DNA of 56,179 bases from Candidatus Thermoflexus japonica (GTDB lineage Bacteria; Chloroflexota; Anaerolineae; Thermoflexales; Thermoflexaceae): assembly GCA_002898735.1 (NCBI GenBank), contig BEHY01000010.1, positions 1-56,179 on the forward strand. The letters run 5' to 3'. Shown in pieces: positions 43,831 through 53,477 of the stretch. Each line of letters opens with the position of its first letter. Positions within the stretch are counted from its first letter, which is position 1. The position numbers and the translations under genes were made by a program. The notes beneath the pieces are model-generated. The model had not been told where the DNA came from and searched no databases. It worked only from the letters and a program-made list of their open reading frames with translations.

Positions 43831-45482
43831 CGTGAGGTTCCTCCCGGATTCTCCAGCTCGGCCAGCACCTCCTCCGCCCGCCGAGGTCCCCACCACCGGG
43901 GATAGCCCAGATCCTCCGCGATCACCGTAGCGGCATTATACCCGGGCTGTCCGGTGAAGCTGCCGCCCGGGAAAGTCCCGGACCCGCATAAATACAGGCC
44001 TTCGATAGGCGTCCGGTAATGGCTCAAGGCCGGATGCGGCCGCCGGGCCCAGAAGTTCTCCGGATGATAGGAGCCGTGATGGCGATCTCCCCATTGCATG
44101 CTGGGGATCCACCGCTCGGTGTCCGCTGGGGTATGCACGGCGATGGCCAGGATCCGATCCGTCAAATCAGGCGCATACTCCGCCCAACGTTCCAGGATCT
44201 GCTGAACATAGGATTCACACTCTGAGCCCTCCCAGCGGGCCATCGCGGCCGGGCCCGTGGGGACAAAGACCCATGCGAAAGCCGTGGCATATCCTGGAGG
44301 GGCCTGGGAAGGATCGAAGTGGGTGGGGATCCCCACGTGCAGGCCCGGAGGCTCAGGAAGCCGTCCTTCCCGGATTTGGCGCATGCTCCGCTCGAGGGCC
44401 TGACTGCTTTCATACCCTACATACTGGTTCAGGGCCCGATTCAGCGGATCCTCAGGCTCCACCCCTCGATAGCACGGAGGGGACGAGAGGGCCAGATGCA
44501 CCCCCAGCAGGGCCTCCTCATTCCATCGGTAGCGCGCAAGAGCCTCTCGGAGAGAGGGATCCAGATAGGAGGGTTCGACCAGACGGCCGAGAGTCAGCGG
44601 AGCCGGAAGGCTGGAGCAGACGAATCGGCGGGCGCGAATGCGTCGGCCATCCTGCAGCATCACCCCGATGGCCCGACCGTTCTCCACCAGAACCCGCTCC
44701 ACAGGAGCCCGGGTGAAGATCCGTCCGCCGCTGGCGTAAAGCGCTGCCGCCAGCGCCCGAGCGGCCATGGCTGACCCGCCGCGGACCAGCGACCCCGTAT
44801 GAGAGACAGGAAGGGCCTGAACGACGATGTAGCCTGTCCACGGCACATCCAGGATGGGAAGATATCCCCGGACCGCCGCATTGCATAAGATCAGGGCACG
44901 AACCGCTTCGTGGTCGAAGAGCTCACGCACGAGATCCAGGGCGGAAGGACGCCACCACCGCAGGAGACGTCGACCCAGAAGGCTACGGCTCAGCCGCTCA
45001 ATAAGCTCCTCTTCGGGAAGGGGAGGGGCAAACCGGAGCGGATCCAGAATGCGGGCCGCCAGTTCGGAGAACTCCTGATGAACCCGGGCGTAGGTCTCCG
45101 CATCCTTCGGAGAGATACGGCGGATGGCTTCCAGGGATCGTTCCAGCGAATGAAAAGTCGCCAGACCCCCTCCTTCCTGAAAAGGGATGGCGTTCTGAAC
45201 CTCAGGGGTCAGGATCTCCATCCCGTAGCGATCCAGAGCGAGGTCGCGCCAGATCCGATAGTTAGGAGACCATCGGACAAAGAACACATGAAGGTTATGC
45301 CGGAATAACGGGAGCGTGATCTCCTCTGTGCACAGTCCGCCACCGATCCGCCCCTGGGCCTCCAGCACAATCACCCGGGCCCCTGCCCGTGCCAGATAGT
45401 TCGCTGCGATCAAAGCGTTGTGTCCACTGCCGATGAAGATCCCATCCGCCTCCTCCACCCAGGCCGATCGAAGCATCATCAT
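43827..45482 (-). CDS. Phytoene dehydrogenase-like FAD oxidoreductase
   Basis: The 551-residue flavoprotein has the FAD dinucleotide fold IGSGHNALIAANYLARAG followed by VIVLEAQGRIGGG near the N-terminus. Late are HTGSLVRGGSAMAARALA (substrate domain) and GLYLCGSGTFPGG with PGYNAATVIAEDLG. This is the phytoene desaturase/PDH-related group without carotenoid context, often found in degradation clusters. Substrate unknown. AGGAGG lies 6 bases before the first of three consecutive ATGs. The stop overlaps the nitrilase start by ATGA. Confidence 0.85.
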   Translation of the reverse strand: MMMLRSAWVEEADGIFIGSGHNALIAANYLARAGARVIVLEAQGRIGGGLCTEEITLPLFRHNLHVFFVRWSPNYRIWRDLALDRYGMEILTPEVQNAIPFQEGGGLATFHSLERSLEAIRRISPKDAETYARVHQEFSELAARILDPLRFAPPLPEEELIERLSRSLLGRRLLRWWRPSALDLVRELFDHEAVRALILCNAAVRGYLPILDVPWTGYIVVQALPVSHTGSLVRGGSAMAARALAAALYASGGRIFTRAPVERVLVENGRAIGVMLQDGRRIRARRFVCSSLPAPLTLGRLVEPSYLDPSLREALARYRWNEEALLGVHLALSSPPCYRGVEPEDPLNRALNQYVGYESSQALERSMRQIREGRLPEPPGLHVGIPTHFDPSQAPPGYATAFAWVFVPTGPAAMARWEGSECESYVQQILERWAEYAPDLTDRILAIAVHTPADTERWIPSMQWGDRHHGSYHPENFWARRPHPALSHYRTPIEGLYLCGSGTFPGGSFTGQPGYNAATVIAEDLGYPRWWGPRRAEEVLAELENPGGTSR

Positions 45483-45649
45483 TCCGGCCTCCTTGCTGGA
45501 GGGCACCTTATACCTTATGCAGCTCGGCCCCGGTTCGGACCCCTGCCAGAGCTCAGACCGCGTCTGACGCTCCAGCGCCCCTGCGGGACAGATCCACGCC
45601 CGCCCCCATGGCGCACACCCCAAAGGGGACAAATGGATCGGATCGGCTC

Positions 45650-46324
45650 CTAATCCTCCAGGATCGCGAAGAAGCGCGCGGGGGCCCCCTCCGTGCCCAG
45701 GATCTTGTAAAAGGCGGCGAAGAAGGGGACTCGACGGTTCCCCAGAGCGCCCAGGTGGGTGGCCTGTTCCAGCAGGGGAATGCCTTCCCGCAACAACCGG
45801 CGGTGGACCACGAAATCCTCCGAGGTGAAGTCCGGAAGGCGGGCGCTATATTCCTCGAAGAAATCGAATCCCACGGCGCGCGGCTGCTGGGCGACCAGCC
45901 ACTCGGCCGCCTCCAGAGTGAGATAGGGAGACTCAACGAAGAAATCCGGGAAGCGCCCCCACATCCGATCGGTCCAGTCCGTGCGAACGAGCAGAATATC
46001 TCCGGGGCGGATCTCCACCCGCGCCGCTGCCCGCTCCAGATCCTCAGCGGAGATCGGAGCCCGTGGGCCGACGTGGGAGCAATCCAGGACCACCGCTGGC
46101 CCACACACCCGATCCAGGGGGATCTCCGCCGTAGTGATGCCATCCTCGAAACAGTGCAGCGGGGAATCGATGTGTGTTCCGGTATGCAAGCTGAGGGTCG
46201 CCGAGGTCACTTGCCAGAAACCAGGCCCCCGTCGGTGGCGACGCAGCTCCACCCGCAGATCCGTGGAGGGCGGGCTGCGTGTCTCCTCGCTGACCGGGAC
46301 GCTGAGATCGATGATCCGTCCCAT
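45650..46324 (-). CDS. Cyclase family protein (kynurenine formamidase-like)
   Basis: The 224-residue protein has MGRIIDLSVPVSEETRSPP and the metal-binding LHTGTHIDSPLH (about residue 47), followed by VVLDCSH and the conserved LLVRTDWTDR. Family members hydrolyse formamides, isatin or cyclic imides in aromatic or heterocycle breakdown. The context suggests an amidohydrolase step here. AGGAGGG is directly upstream. Confidence 0.88.
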   Translation of the reverse strand: MGRIIDLSVPVSEETRSPPSTDLRVELRRHRRGPGFWQVTSATLSLHTGTHIDSPLHCFEDGITTAEIPLDRVCGPAVVLDCSHVGPRAPISAEDLERAAARVEIRPGDILLVRTDWTDRMWGRFPDFFVESPYLTLEAAEWLVAQQPRAVGFDFFEEYSARLPDFTSEDFVVHRRLLREGIPLLEQATHLGALGNRRVPFFAAFYKILGTEGAPARFFAILED

Positions 46325-46370
46325 CGTTCCCTCCTGATCTGTTCAAAGATGAGGGATTGCACCTGTTCTC

Positions 46371-46919
46371 TTAGATCTCCCCCGAACCGGTGGGAGATAC
46401 ATCCCCCAGGCCCAGCATCTCCACGACTTTCCCAAACCCATCGGCCAGGGCCATGAACGTCGCCAGCTCGATGAGCTCGGCGTCGGAGAACACCGTGCGC
46501 CATCGGCTCACATGGTCATCCGTGATCGAGCGGTAATCCAGTGTGAACAATGTAGCCATCTCCAGAGCCGCTTGCTCCCGCGCTGTCAAGCTCGGGTCCG
46601 ATGGATCCCGCATCGCTTTGGAGGCAAGGTCCTCCTGGATCTCCCACCGCACCGCGGTGGAGCGGACCGTGCTTCAATAACGGCAACCTCGCAGGAGGGC
46701 CATCCGGATGCGCATCAGCTCCTTCAGGGAGTGCTCCACCCGCCCTCCATAGAAAGCTGCCTCCCAGGCTTCGTAGAAAATCCGCAGGGAGTTGGGGTCC
46801 CAGGCCATAAGGCGAAGCAACAACGCGTTGGGGGCCCCGCGGGCTTCGGCCCGCTCGAAATACCGCCTCATATCGGGATCCATGCGGTCCGGGTGGATCG
46901 GTGGAATCCGGGGTGCCAT
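46371..46919 (-). CDS. AhpD/CMD-family protein with in-frame TGA, candidate selenoprotein
   Basis: Two blocks in the same frame are joined by one TGA (46674-46676). The first, MAPRIPPIHPDRM to MALLRGCRY, and the second, STVRSTAVRWEIQEDLASKA to the end, together give a normal 182-residue carboxymuconolactone-decarboxylase/AhpD-like protein. The TGA replaces the second Cys of the CRYC (CxxC) redox site. A hairpin follows 20 bases on. If read as selenocysteine this is a peroxidase or reductase with Sec at its active position; if not, it is a gene broken by a nonsense codon. It lies 16 bases after the isochorismatase gene and 46 before the cyclase gene, in step with the cluster. Confidence 0.7.
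46641..46662 (-). promoter_or_regulatory. Candidate bacterial SECIS hairpin
   Basis: On the minus strand CTCCACCGC (46662-46654) pairs with GCGGTGGGAG (46650-46641), with one bulged G; the upper seven pairs are perfect. The apical loop is GGT. Twenty bases separate the TGA from the loop. A G at the start of a small loop and a spacing of about 16-37 bases are the known features of bacterial SECIS elements. In a GC-rich gene such a hairpin may also arise by chance. Confidence 0.5.
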
Positions 46920-46935
46920 CCCTCAGCCTCCCCCG

Positions 46936-47676
46936 TTATTCCATCAGGGCCGGCGCCGCAGCGATCGTGGCCCGCGCCCGCAGGTGGTCCAGGATCTCCT
47001 CCACCGGCAATACCCAACCCAGACAGCGGGCCACGTTCTCCAGCCCGAACACGTGGAGGTCCTCCCCATACATGCTGGCCACCGCGTCCTCCGCCACCAC
47101 CACCCGGAGATCCCGATTGAAGGCGTCGAAAGCAGTGCACAACACGCAGGTATTCGTGTTGATGCCCGCCAGGATAACCGTTTCAATGCGGTGGATTCGG
47201 AGCAGGATCTCCAGGTCCGTCCCATAGAAAGCCGAGAGACGCTTCTTGCTCCGAATCACATAATCCCCAGACTCCGGTCCAAGCTCCGGCAGGATCTCGG
47301 CCTGCGGTGATCCCTCCAGGTTATGTCCGGAGATGGTGCTGGGCCGATCAGGCGTGAGGCTCTGGCGGGCAGCCTCCACAGCCCGCCAGAAAGGATTGGT
47401 CATGCTCTCCGCTCCAGGATAGGGAATACGGCGGTGGGTCATCACCACATGCACCACCATCACCCCCAGCTCGCGGGCTCCACGCACCAGACGCGTCAGC
47501 GCCTCCCGAACTCGACGGGCATCCTCAGGGGCCACCGGCATTGTCGCCACCTCGGGGTCCAGATGGCCCCGGTGGGCATCCACCAGGATCACGGCCGTCC
47601 GCGCTGGATCCATCTCCAGCTGTCGGCGCAGCGCCGTCCGCATCTCCGAGCGATCCAAAATCGTCACCTGACGCAT
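46936..47676 (-). CDS. Isochorismatase family amidohydrolase
   Basis: The 246-residue cysteine hydrolase has the family triad: Asp in AVILVDAHRGHLD, Lys in IRSKKRLSAFYGTDLE, and Cys in GINTNTCVLCTAFDAF. Relatives hydrolyse ureidoacrylate, biuret, N-carbamoylsarcosine, nicotinamide or oxamate. Given the neighbouring allantoinase-like and cyclase genes, a carbamoyl or amide intermediate is the likely substrate. GGAGGAGG precedes the ATG at 47676; an upstream TTG in the same frame is less likely. Confidence 0.88.
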   Translation of the reverse strand: MRQVTILDRSEMRTALRRQLEMDPARTAVILVDAHRGHLDPEVATMPVAPEDARRVREALTRLVRGARELGVMVVHVVMTHRRIPYPGAESMTNPFWRAVEAARQSLTPDRPSTISGHNLEGSPQAEILPELGPESGDYVIRSKKRLSAFYGTDLEILLRIHRIETVILAGINTNTCVLCTAFDAFNRDLRVVVAEDAVASMYGEDLHVFGLENVARCLGWVLPVEEILDHLRARATIAAAPALME

Positions 47677-47752
47677 GAGGGCCTCCTCCAATTCAGGATG
47701 GAAGGCTGTAGGATGAGAGCTCTCAGGGATACGCCACCCCTTCCGCCGATCT

Positions 47753-49486
47753 CTATCCGCGTGGAATTACGGGGAGCAACAGGAAGGAAGGCGTCTCGCC
47801 ACCCCCATAAATTCGAACTCGACCCCCTACCCGTTCAGGGCGACGATCCCATGGATCGTTGTGGAGAAATGGCCCCGAGCCCCGGAAGGCTGCCCACGGC
47901 CCCACCCCCGGGATCGTCTCCTCCCGCTCGAAATCCTTCCCCTGGATCGTGAGGGTCAGGGTGTAGCCTGGAGGGATCACAATAGAGGTTGGCCAGATCT
48001 CCACATCAACCTCATAGATCTGGCCCGGGATCAGCCACTGGAGCTCATCGTGGGTGTGATAAGGACGATAGGGCAGGCTGCGCTCGGGATCCAGCTTCCG
48101 ATGGGAAGCCCGCAGCCATCCCTGGGCCAGCGGCGCCCGCGGATCCAGCGCCCCGGTAAACGTCACCTCTCGACCCTCAGGATCAAAAAGCTGCAGAATC
48201 AGGAAGAGATCCGCATCCGGGGCGGTGGATGAGATAAACAGCTTGGCGGCCAGAGGCCCTGTGATCTCCGTCTCCTGCTCAAAGGGCGGGGTCCGGAAGG
48301 TCACCCCTTTTCCGAAAGCTTCATACTCCACGAAACTTTGCTGACGAGCTGGCTCCCGGGCGAGCAGGCGACCCGCCGGGTTCAGATACAAACGGGTCCA
48401 CCGGGTGCGCGCCAGGGGCCATTCGTTTTCCTTGCGGAACTCAAACCCATCCACATGGCGCACATTCAAAAGCACCCGTGCCTCCTTATCCCAGCCGTTA
48501 TCGACCCCCTTCAGGAAGTAGTCGAAAAACCTCTTGCGAAGTTCATATCCGTAGCGGGAATAATACAACGTCCAGTGCTCCAGGCCGTGGATCTCCAGCC
48601 ATTTCTGAGTTGAAGCGGCCTGGACAAAGGCCTCGACATTGCCCCGCAGGTGCAGACCGTGACCGCCCCAATTGCCGGCTGATAGAAACGGCACTTTCAC
48701 CCTGGACCAGTCCGCCGATCGCGCTCGATACCACTCATCATCCAGCTCCCGCCAGCGCGCTTGCTGGAAGGAATCCACCCGATTGCGGGCGAGCATCTCC
48801 TCCGGGAGGGTTTCCGGGCCGGCCACCCATTCCCCGGTGACCGGATCGAGGAAGCCGCGGGCCCCCTGCCCATGCTGCACGGGAATCACCTGCCCCCGGA
48901 ACCAGGAATCCGTAAATGTGCAGAGGATCCCTCCATGGCGGTTCCAGTCGCGGTAAAAATCCGCCGCTCCCTCCCACGCGCACATCGCAGTTAGGTGCGG
49001 CGGCTGTAGCCCCGCCACCAGCCACTGGTTAATCGCGTAATAAGAGATCCCGCTTAACCCCACCCGTCCGTTGCTCCAGGGCTGGGCAGCAGCCCACTCG
49101 ATGCACTGGTAAAGGTCCCGGGTCTCGCGCGGGGAGAAGATGTCCAGCACGCCAGGGGATCGACCGGCCCCACGGGAATCCACCCGAACGCAAATGTAAC
49201 CCTCCGGAACCCATTTTTCCGGATCCTCAACTTCCCAGTTCTGATAACGACAGCTCGAACCCTCCGACACCTCCGGGCAACGCTGGACGAGGATACTCCA
49301 CTGGCGGGGGTAGCCCAGCTGGAACGGCAACCCCTTCGCATAAGGTCCATAGCTGAGCAACACCGGATACCGCCCCTCCGCTGCCGGCCGGAAGACATCC
49401 GCGCGCAGGACGACGCCATCATCCATGGGGATCGGAACATCGTATTCAATGCGCATCCCGTTCACTTCAACCACGCGGGTTTCCAT
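47753..49486 (-). CDS. CocE/NonD-type alpha/beta hydrolase (X-Pro dipeptidyl-peptidase fold)
   Basis: The 577-residue protein has the S15 fold: N-terminal VPIPMDDGVVLRADVFRP, oxyanion SYGPYAKG, nucleophile Ser in GRVGLSGISYYA (about residue 150), and the His in GLEHWTLYYS. A C-terminal jelly-roll domain (from about 370) carries GPLAAKLFISSTAPDADLFL. It cleaves esters or amides of an acyl compound; cocaine esterase and cephalosporin acylase are family members. GGAGGGGAGAAG decides the ATG at 49486. Confidence 0.87.
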   Translation of the reverse strand: METRVVEVNGMRIEYDVPIPMDDGVVLRADVFRPAAEGRYPVLLSYGPYAKGLPFQLGYPRQWSILVQRCPEVSEGSSCRYQNWEVEDPEKWVPEGYICVRVDSRGAGRSPGVLDIFSPRETRDLYQCIEWAAAQPWSNGRVGLSGISYYAINQWLVAGLQPPHLTAMCAWEGAADFYRDWNRHGGILCTFTDSWFRGQVIPVQHGQGARGFLDPVTGEWVAGPETLPEEMLARNRVDSFQQARWRELDDEWYRARSADWSRVKVPFLSAGNWGGHGLHLRGNVEAFVQAASTQKWLEIHGLEHWTLYYSRYGYELRKRFFDYFLKGVDNGWDKEARVLLNVRHVDGFEFRKENEWPLARTRWTRLYLNPAGRLLAREPARQQSFVEYEAFGKGVTFRTPPFEQETEITGPLAAKLFISSTAPDADLFLILQLFDPEGREVTFTGALDPRAPLAQGWLRASHRKLDPERSLPYRPYHTHDELQWLIPGQIYEVDVEIWPTSIVIPPGYTLTLTIQGKDFEREETIPGVGPWAAFRGSGPFLHNDPWDRRPERVGGRVRIYGGGETPSFLLLPVIPRG

Positions 49487-49536
49487 TCTTCTCCCCTCCG
49501 CTGGGCAGTTCCGTTTGATGCTTATCTGCATTCACG

Positions 49537-50724
49537 TTAAAGCGAAGAGCGCAAGCCCTGGCCGCCCCATCCGGTCCTAATCTGCCTGAGGCCGAGGACG
49601 AACAGGACGGCGATCATCCCTCCCAGCATGGGGAATGGAATCCCCAGCACCCCCATGACTATGGCGACAACCATGCCAGCCCCCCAGGCGCTGGCCTTCC
49701 AAACGGGATCCCACCGGCACCCTGCCCATGCCTCCATCAGGATCACCACCAGCGCCGGGGGGAGCGTCCATCCCAGTCCGTTCAGGAAGGGCAACAACCA
49801 GCGATCGAACCGAGCAGCTCCCAATACCCCTCCAATCCAGGCAAGCCCCAGCGCCCAAACTGGCGATGGGGGGAGCGAAAGCAGGGCAGCCGTCGCCAGC
49901 GCCGCGGAATGCAGGGCGGAGAGCGCGGGGGCGATCACCGCCAGGGTCAGAAGCAGCTCCCCCAGGAATGCCCCAGGCGTCCGGGCCAGAGCCTCCGCCG
50001 GATTCCAGTGGCCCAGCGTCCATCCCATCAGTGCCCCCATTCCCACAAAGACCACCAGCGTCCCGTACAGGGCCATCCCTACCTTCAGCACATCGCTGCC
50101 CTCAGCGAGATCCCAGGTGAAATCGCTGGCGCGGAGGGCGAACACGATCGCGTAGGCCACGACCTGCATGATTCCGAGCCCGATATCCGCCGCTGCCGGA
50201 GCAGGCCACGGAGGAGGGGGCCAGGACACCCCCACGCGATGGAACACCAAGAGCGCAGTCAGCAACGCCGCCATTGCGGTCCAGCCCGCCAGTGCATTCC
50301 ATCGATCCACCCCCCAGCCGGCTGCCCCCGCCAGCAACGCCGTGAGCAGCAGGGCACCGATGGGATCCGGAAGGCCCAGCAGATGAGCCGCCATCGCGCC
50401 GCCCAGGCCGATATAAAATCCCAACCATCCCAGCAACCCCAGCGCCATCATCAGATTGAGGACCCAGCCGATCCGGCCGAAGGTTTTCTCCGCCTGAACC
50501 GCCAGGGATTGTCGCTGACGCTGGCCCGCCCAACCCTGAGCAGTGGCGAGGGCGGCGAGCAGGAAGCCCCCGAGGAGGATCACGCCCAGCACCGCGGGCG
50601 GGGAGAGCCGCGCGGCCAGCGCTCCGCCCACGGCCAGCGTCCCTGGCCCTGTTCCGATCCCCAGCCAGGGCCCCACCCGCTGGAACCAGCGAATCCGGCG
50701 TGAGGGAAGGTCCAGATCAGACAC
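49537..50724 (-). CDS. NCS1/cytosine-permease-like transporter
   Basis: The 395-residue membrane protein has about ten to twelve helices. The opening WLGIGTGPGTLAVGGALAARL and the FTWDLAEGSDV segment before helix 6 suggest a cytosine-permease/NCS1-type nucleobase transporter. Identification is by overall layout and is moderate. GTG at 50724 has a GGAG 8 bases upstream; ATG at 50757 without ribosome site is the alternative. It lies between the M24 and CocE-type genes, consistent with uptake of a nucleobase, hydantoin or allantoin. Confidence 0.65.
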   Translation of the reverse strand: MSDLDLPSRRIRWFQRVGPWLGIGTGPGTLAVGGALAARLSPPAVLGVILLGGFLLAALATAQGWAGQRQRQSLAVQAEKTFGRIGWVLNLMMALGLLGWLGFYIGLGGAMAAHLLGLPDPIGALLLTALLAGAAGWGVDRWNALAGWTAMAALLTALLVFHRVGVSWPPPPWPAPAAADIGLGIMQVVAYAIVFALRASDFTWDLAEGSDVLKVGMALYGTLVVFVGMGALMGWTLGHWNPAEALARTPGAFLGELLLTLAVIAPALSALHSAALATAALLSLPPSPVWALGLAWIGGVLGAARFDRWLLPFLNGLGWTLPPALVVILMEAWAGCRWDPVWKASAWGAGMVVAIVMGVLGIPFPMLGGMIAVLFVLGLRQIRTGWGGQGLRSSL

Positions 50725-50824
50725 CGTGGGATCTCCACATAAAGATCGAAGGGGCATCGGCTGAGGATCATTCAGGCTGCGATGCCGACTCAGAGCTCGA
50801 CCTTCCTGGAACGGCCATGATCGC

Positions 50825-52048
50825 TTAACCCCCATCCAGCAAGCGCTCATCGAAGGGGGCGCGGGAGAGCACCCGGGGCCCTTCCCCGGTAATCGCAATC
50901 ATCTCCTCCAGCCGCACCCCACCACCTCCACGAACCCCCTCAACCCAGATCAGCGGCTCCAGGGCAAACACCATCCCTGGCTGCAACTCCACCTCCGGGG
51001 CCCCGGGGAACGGTTCCCCAATATAAGGAGGCTCATTGGCCCCCATACCGATCCCATGGCCAATGAACAGCGTCAGCAGCCGATCCTCCAGACCATGCCG
51101 ACGGGCGACGGCCCGGATCGCCGCCGCCACCTCCGTGTTGGTCCGACCCGGCCGCATGGCCTCAATCCCAGCCTGCAGCGCCTCATACACGGCCCGGAAG
51201 ATCTGTTTCTGGCGCGCATTGGGACGACCACAGATCACCGTTCGGCCCACGTCCGCGTAATATCCATTCCAGCAAGCTCCGATATCGATGAAGACTACAT
51301 CCCCGTATCGGATCACCTTATCGGTCGCGAAGCGGTTCGGGGGCGACATACGTTCCCCGGAGGCCACGAAGGGTGTCATCACGTGGGCGTATTCCCCGCC
51401 CAGCCGGAACAGGGCGCGCATCGCTTCCCCGGCGACTTCACATTCCCGCGTCCCCTCTGCCACGGCGGCGACAGCCGCCGCGATCACCGCATCGGCGATA
51501 GCGGTTGCCTCTTCGAGCGCCTGCAGCTCCCCTGGAAGCTTGATCATGCGCGCCCGTAACATCACCCCATCCCCATCCTCCACGCCCAGGCCCGGCAGCT
51601 CCGCCTGAAGAGCCATGGTCAGCGCCATCGGGGCTGCATCTATGCCCACACGCGCCCGGTTCAGCCCCAGGTCGCTCAATGCGGGGACCAGGAGGTGCCG
51701 GACTACCGCACGGATCAACGAGGGTTCCTCCAGGATCGGGATCATCCGGACATCTGGGATCCAGGGCATCGTGCGCCGGACTCGATCGACTTCCCCGCCG
51801 GAACAGAGGAGGATCGGCTCTCGATCCCCCGCCAGCAATACGCCGTTCAGGAACGAGGATTTGCCAGCGATCTGTTGGGCCCGCAGATCCGTAAGGTAGC
51901 GCACGTTCTCATCCTTAAAGAGTAGAAGCGCGTCCAGGCCCGCCGCCTTCATTTCTGCTCGGGCCCGAGCGACCCGGGCGGCGCGCAGCGCCGCGAAATC
52001 GATCCGTGCCTCATAGGCGGCGTTGAACGGCCCCATTGCAAAGCTCAT
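50825..52048 (-). CDS. M24 family aminopeptidase/creatinase-fold protein
   Basis: The 407-residue protein has a creatinase N-terminal domain (LLLFKDENVRYLTDLRAQ) and a pita-bread catalytic domain with metal ligands Asp in DIGACWNGYYADVGRT, His in GHGIGMGANEPP, and Glu in ALEPLIW and LEEMIAI. Xaa-Pro dipeptidases, creatinase and DMSP lyases share this layout, so substrate is open. GGGGAGGGCAGG is upstream, and the start overlaps the allantoinase-like gene stop (ATGA). Confidence 0.87.
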   Translation of the reverse strand: MSFAMGPFNAAYEARIDFAALRAARVARARAEMKAAGLDALLLFKDENVRYLTDLRAQQIAGKSSFLNGVLLAGDREPILLCSGGEVDRVRRTMPWIPDVRMIPILEEPSLIRAVVRHLLVPALSDLGLNRARVGIDAAPMALTMALQAELPGLGVEDGDGVMLRARMIKLPGELQALEEATAIADAVIAAAVAAVAEGTRECEVAGEAMRALFRLGGEYAHVMTPFVASGERMSPPNRFATDKVIRYGDVVFIDIGACWNGYYADVGRTVICGRPNARQKQIFRAVYEALQAGIEAMRPGRTNTEVAAAIRAVARRHGLEDRLLTLFIGHGIGMGANEPPYIGEPFPGAPEVELQPGMVFALEPLIWVEGVRGGGGVRLEEMIAITGEGPRVLSRAPFDERLLDGG

Positions 52049-53412
52049 GCCTGCCCTCCCCGGAAACCCGGGCCGGGCAGAAACTGTCCCCACCCGGGTT
52101 CCCCCACCGGTTGGCCATTCATGGCCACCAGACGCCCGCGCACATAGGTCCGCACCGGCAGGCCTCGAACCCGCCGGCCCGCATACGGCGTCCAGCCGGC
52201 TTTCGAGACCACATCCTCGTCTCGCAGAACCCGCTCCGCCGCCATATCCACCAGGACAAAGTCGGCATCCGCCCCAATGTGAAGCCCCCCTTTGCGCGGC
52301 CAAAGGCCATATACCTGGGCCGGGATCTGAGAACGAGCCATCACCAGACGCTCGAGGCTCAGACGCCCCTCGTTGACACCGGTGAGCATCAGGGGCAACG
52401 CCGTCTCCACCCCCGGGATGCCGAAGGAACAGGCCCAGATGTCCTCCAGACCCCGGGCCTTATCCGCGCGGGTGGCCGGAGCATGATCCGAGCAGATCAT
52501 ATCGATATCCCCTGCCTCCAGACGGGACCACATCGCCTCCGCCGCCTCCCGCTCCCGGGCGGGGGGAGTGAACTTGTGCCAGGGGCCCCAGCGATCGATT
52601 TCATCGGTGGAGAGGTGGAAATACTGCGGGCAGCTCTCCGCCCAGACACGAGCTCCCAGAGATCGCTCCCGTCGGATGACTTCGCACACGCGGGGGTGGC
52701 TGACATGGGCGATCACCACCCGACAGCCGGTCAGGCGCGCCAGGAACACCACAGTGTTCACCGCCACCAGCTCCGCCTCCAGGGTCCGCCATTCCGGGAT
52801 CACCCGAAAATCCTTCCGCCCAGCGGCGCGAAGCCGCTCCTCGTTCGCGCGAGTGATAAATTCGTCCTCGGCGTGGACGAGACAGACCCCATCGAAGGAG
52901 GCCACCGTCCGGAAGATCTCCAGCATCTTATCCGGGAGGGCCGCCGGGACCCCGTGGAGGTTGCAGGTGAAGACCTTGAAGCCCACCACCCCAGCTTCCC
53001 ACATCGGGCGGAGCTGGTCGATGTTATCGGGATGAGCGCCCCCCAACAGGGCGTAATCCACCCGTGCCCGCGAAGCCAGGTAAGCCGCTTTCTCCCGCAC
53101 GATCTCCGGACGCAACACAAAGGGGATCGTGCGGTGATGGTCGATCACCGTGGTCACGCCGCCTACCGCCGCGGCTCCGGTCCCGGTGATGAAATCCTCC
53201 CGGTCGGTCAGGCCCGGATCCTGCAGATGCACGTGCGCATCCACCCCGCCCGGGAGCACATAGAGGCCATCCGCCTCCACCACCTCTCGCCCCTCCGCTT
53301 CCCCCGGGGCGGCATGCCCCACAATGCGGCCATCCCGAATCACCAGATCTGCCCGGATCCGGCCTTGAGGGAAGACCAGGATCCCGCCTCGGATCACCAG
53401 GTCGGCTTTCAT
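52045..53412 (-). CDS. Allantoinase/dihydropyrimidinase-like cyclic amidohydrolase
   Basis: The 455-residue amidohydrolase has LPGGVDAHVHLQDPG (HxH metal pair, about residue 60), FKVFTCN with a Lys that can be carboxylated (about 148), VHAEDE, VIAHVSH and MICSDHAPATR. This motif set is shared by allantoinase, dihydroorotase and D-hydantoinase, which open five- or six-membered cyclic ureides. No pyr genes are near, so a biosynthetic dihydroorotase is unlikely. The stop overlaps the M24 gene start. Confidence 0.88.
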   Translation of the reverse strand: MKADLVIRGGILVFPQGRIRADLVIRDGRIVGHAAPGEAEGREVVEADGLYVLPGGVDAHVHLQDPGLTDREDFITGTGAAAVGGVTTVIDHHRTIPFVLRPEIVREKAAYLASRARVDYALLGGAHPDNIDQLRPMWEAGVVGFKVFTCNLHGVPAALPDKMLEIFRTVASFDGVCLVHAEDEFITRANEERLRAAGRKDFRVIPEWRTLEAELVAVNTVVFLARLTGCRVVIAHVSHPRVCEVIRRERSLGARVWAESCPQYFHLSTDEIDRWGPWHKFTPPAREREAAEAMWSRLEAGDIDMICSDHAPATRADKARGLEDIWACSFGIPGVETALPLMLTGVNEGRLSLERLVMARSQIPAQVYGLWPRKGGLHIGADADFVLVDMAAERVLRDEDVVSKAGWTPYAGRRVRGLPVRTYVRGRLVAMNGQPVGEPGWGQFLPGPGFRGGQA

Positions 53413-53477
53413 CGGACCCGCTCCTCACGCGGCTGCGCGAATCTGAATGAAGGGCCTTCTCTGAGGACTTGAGATCC

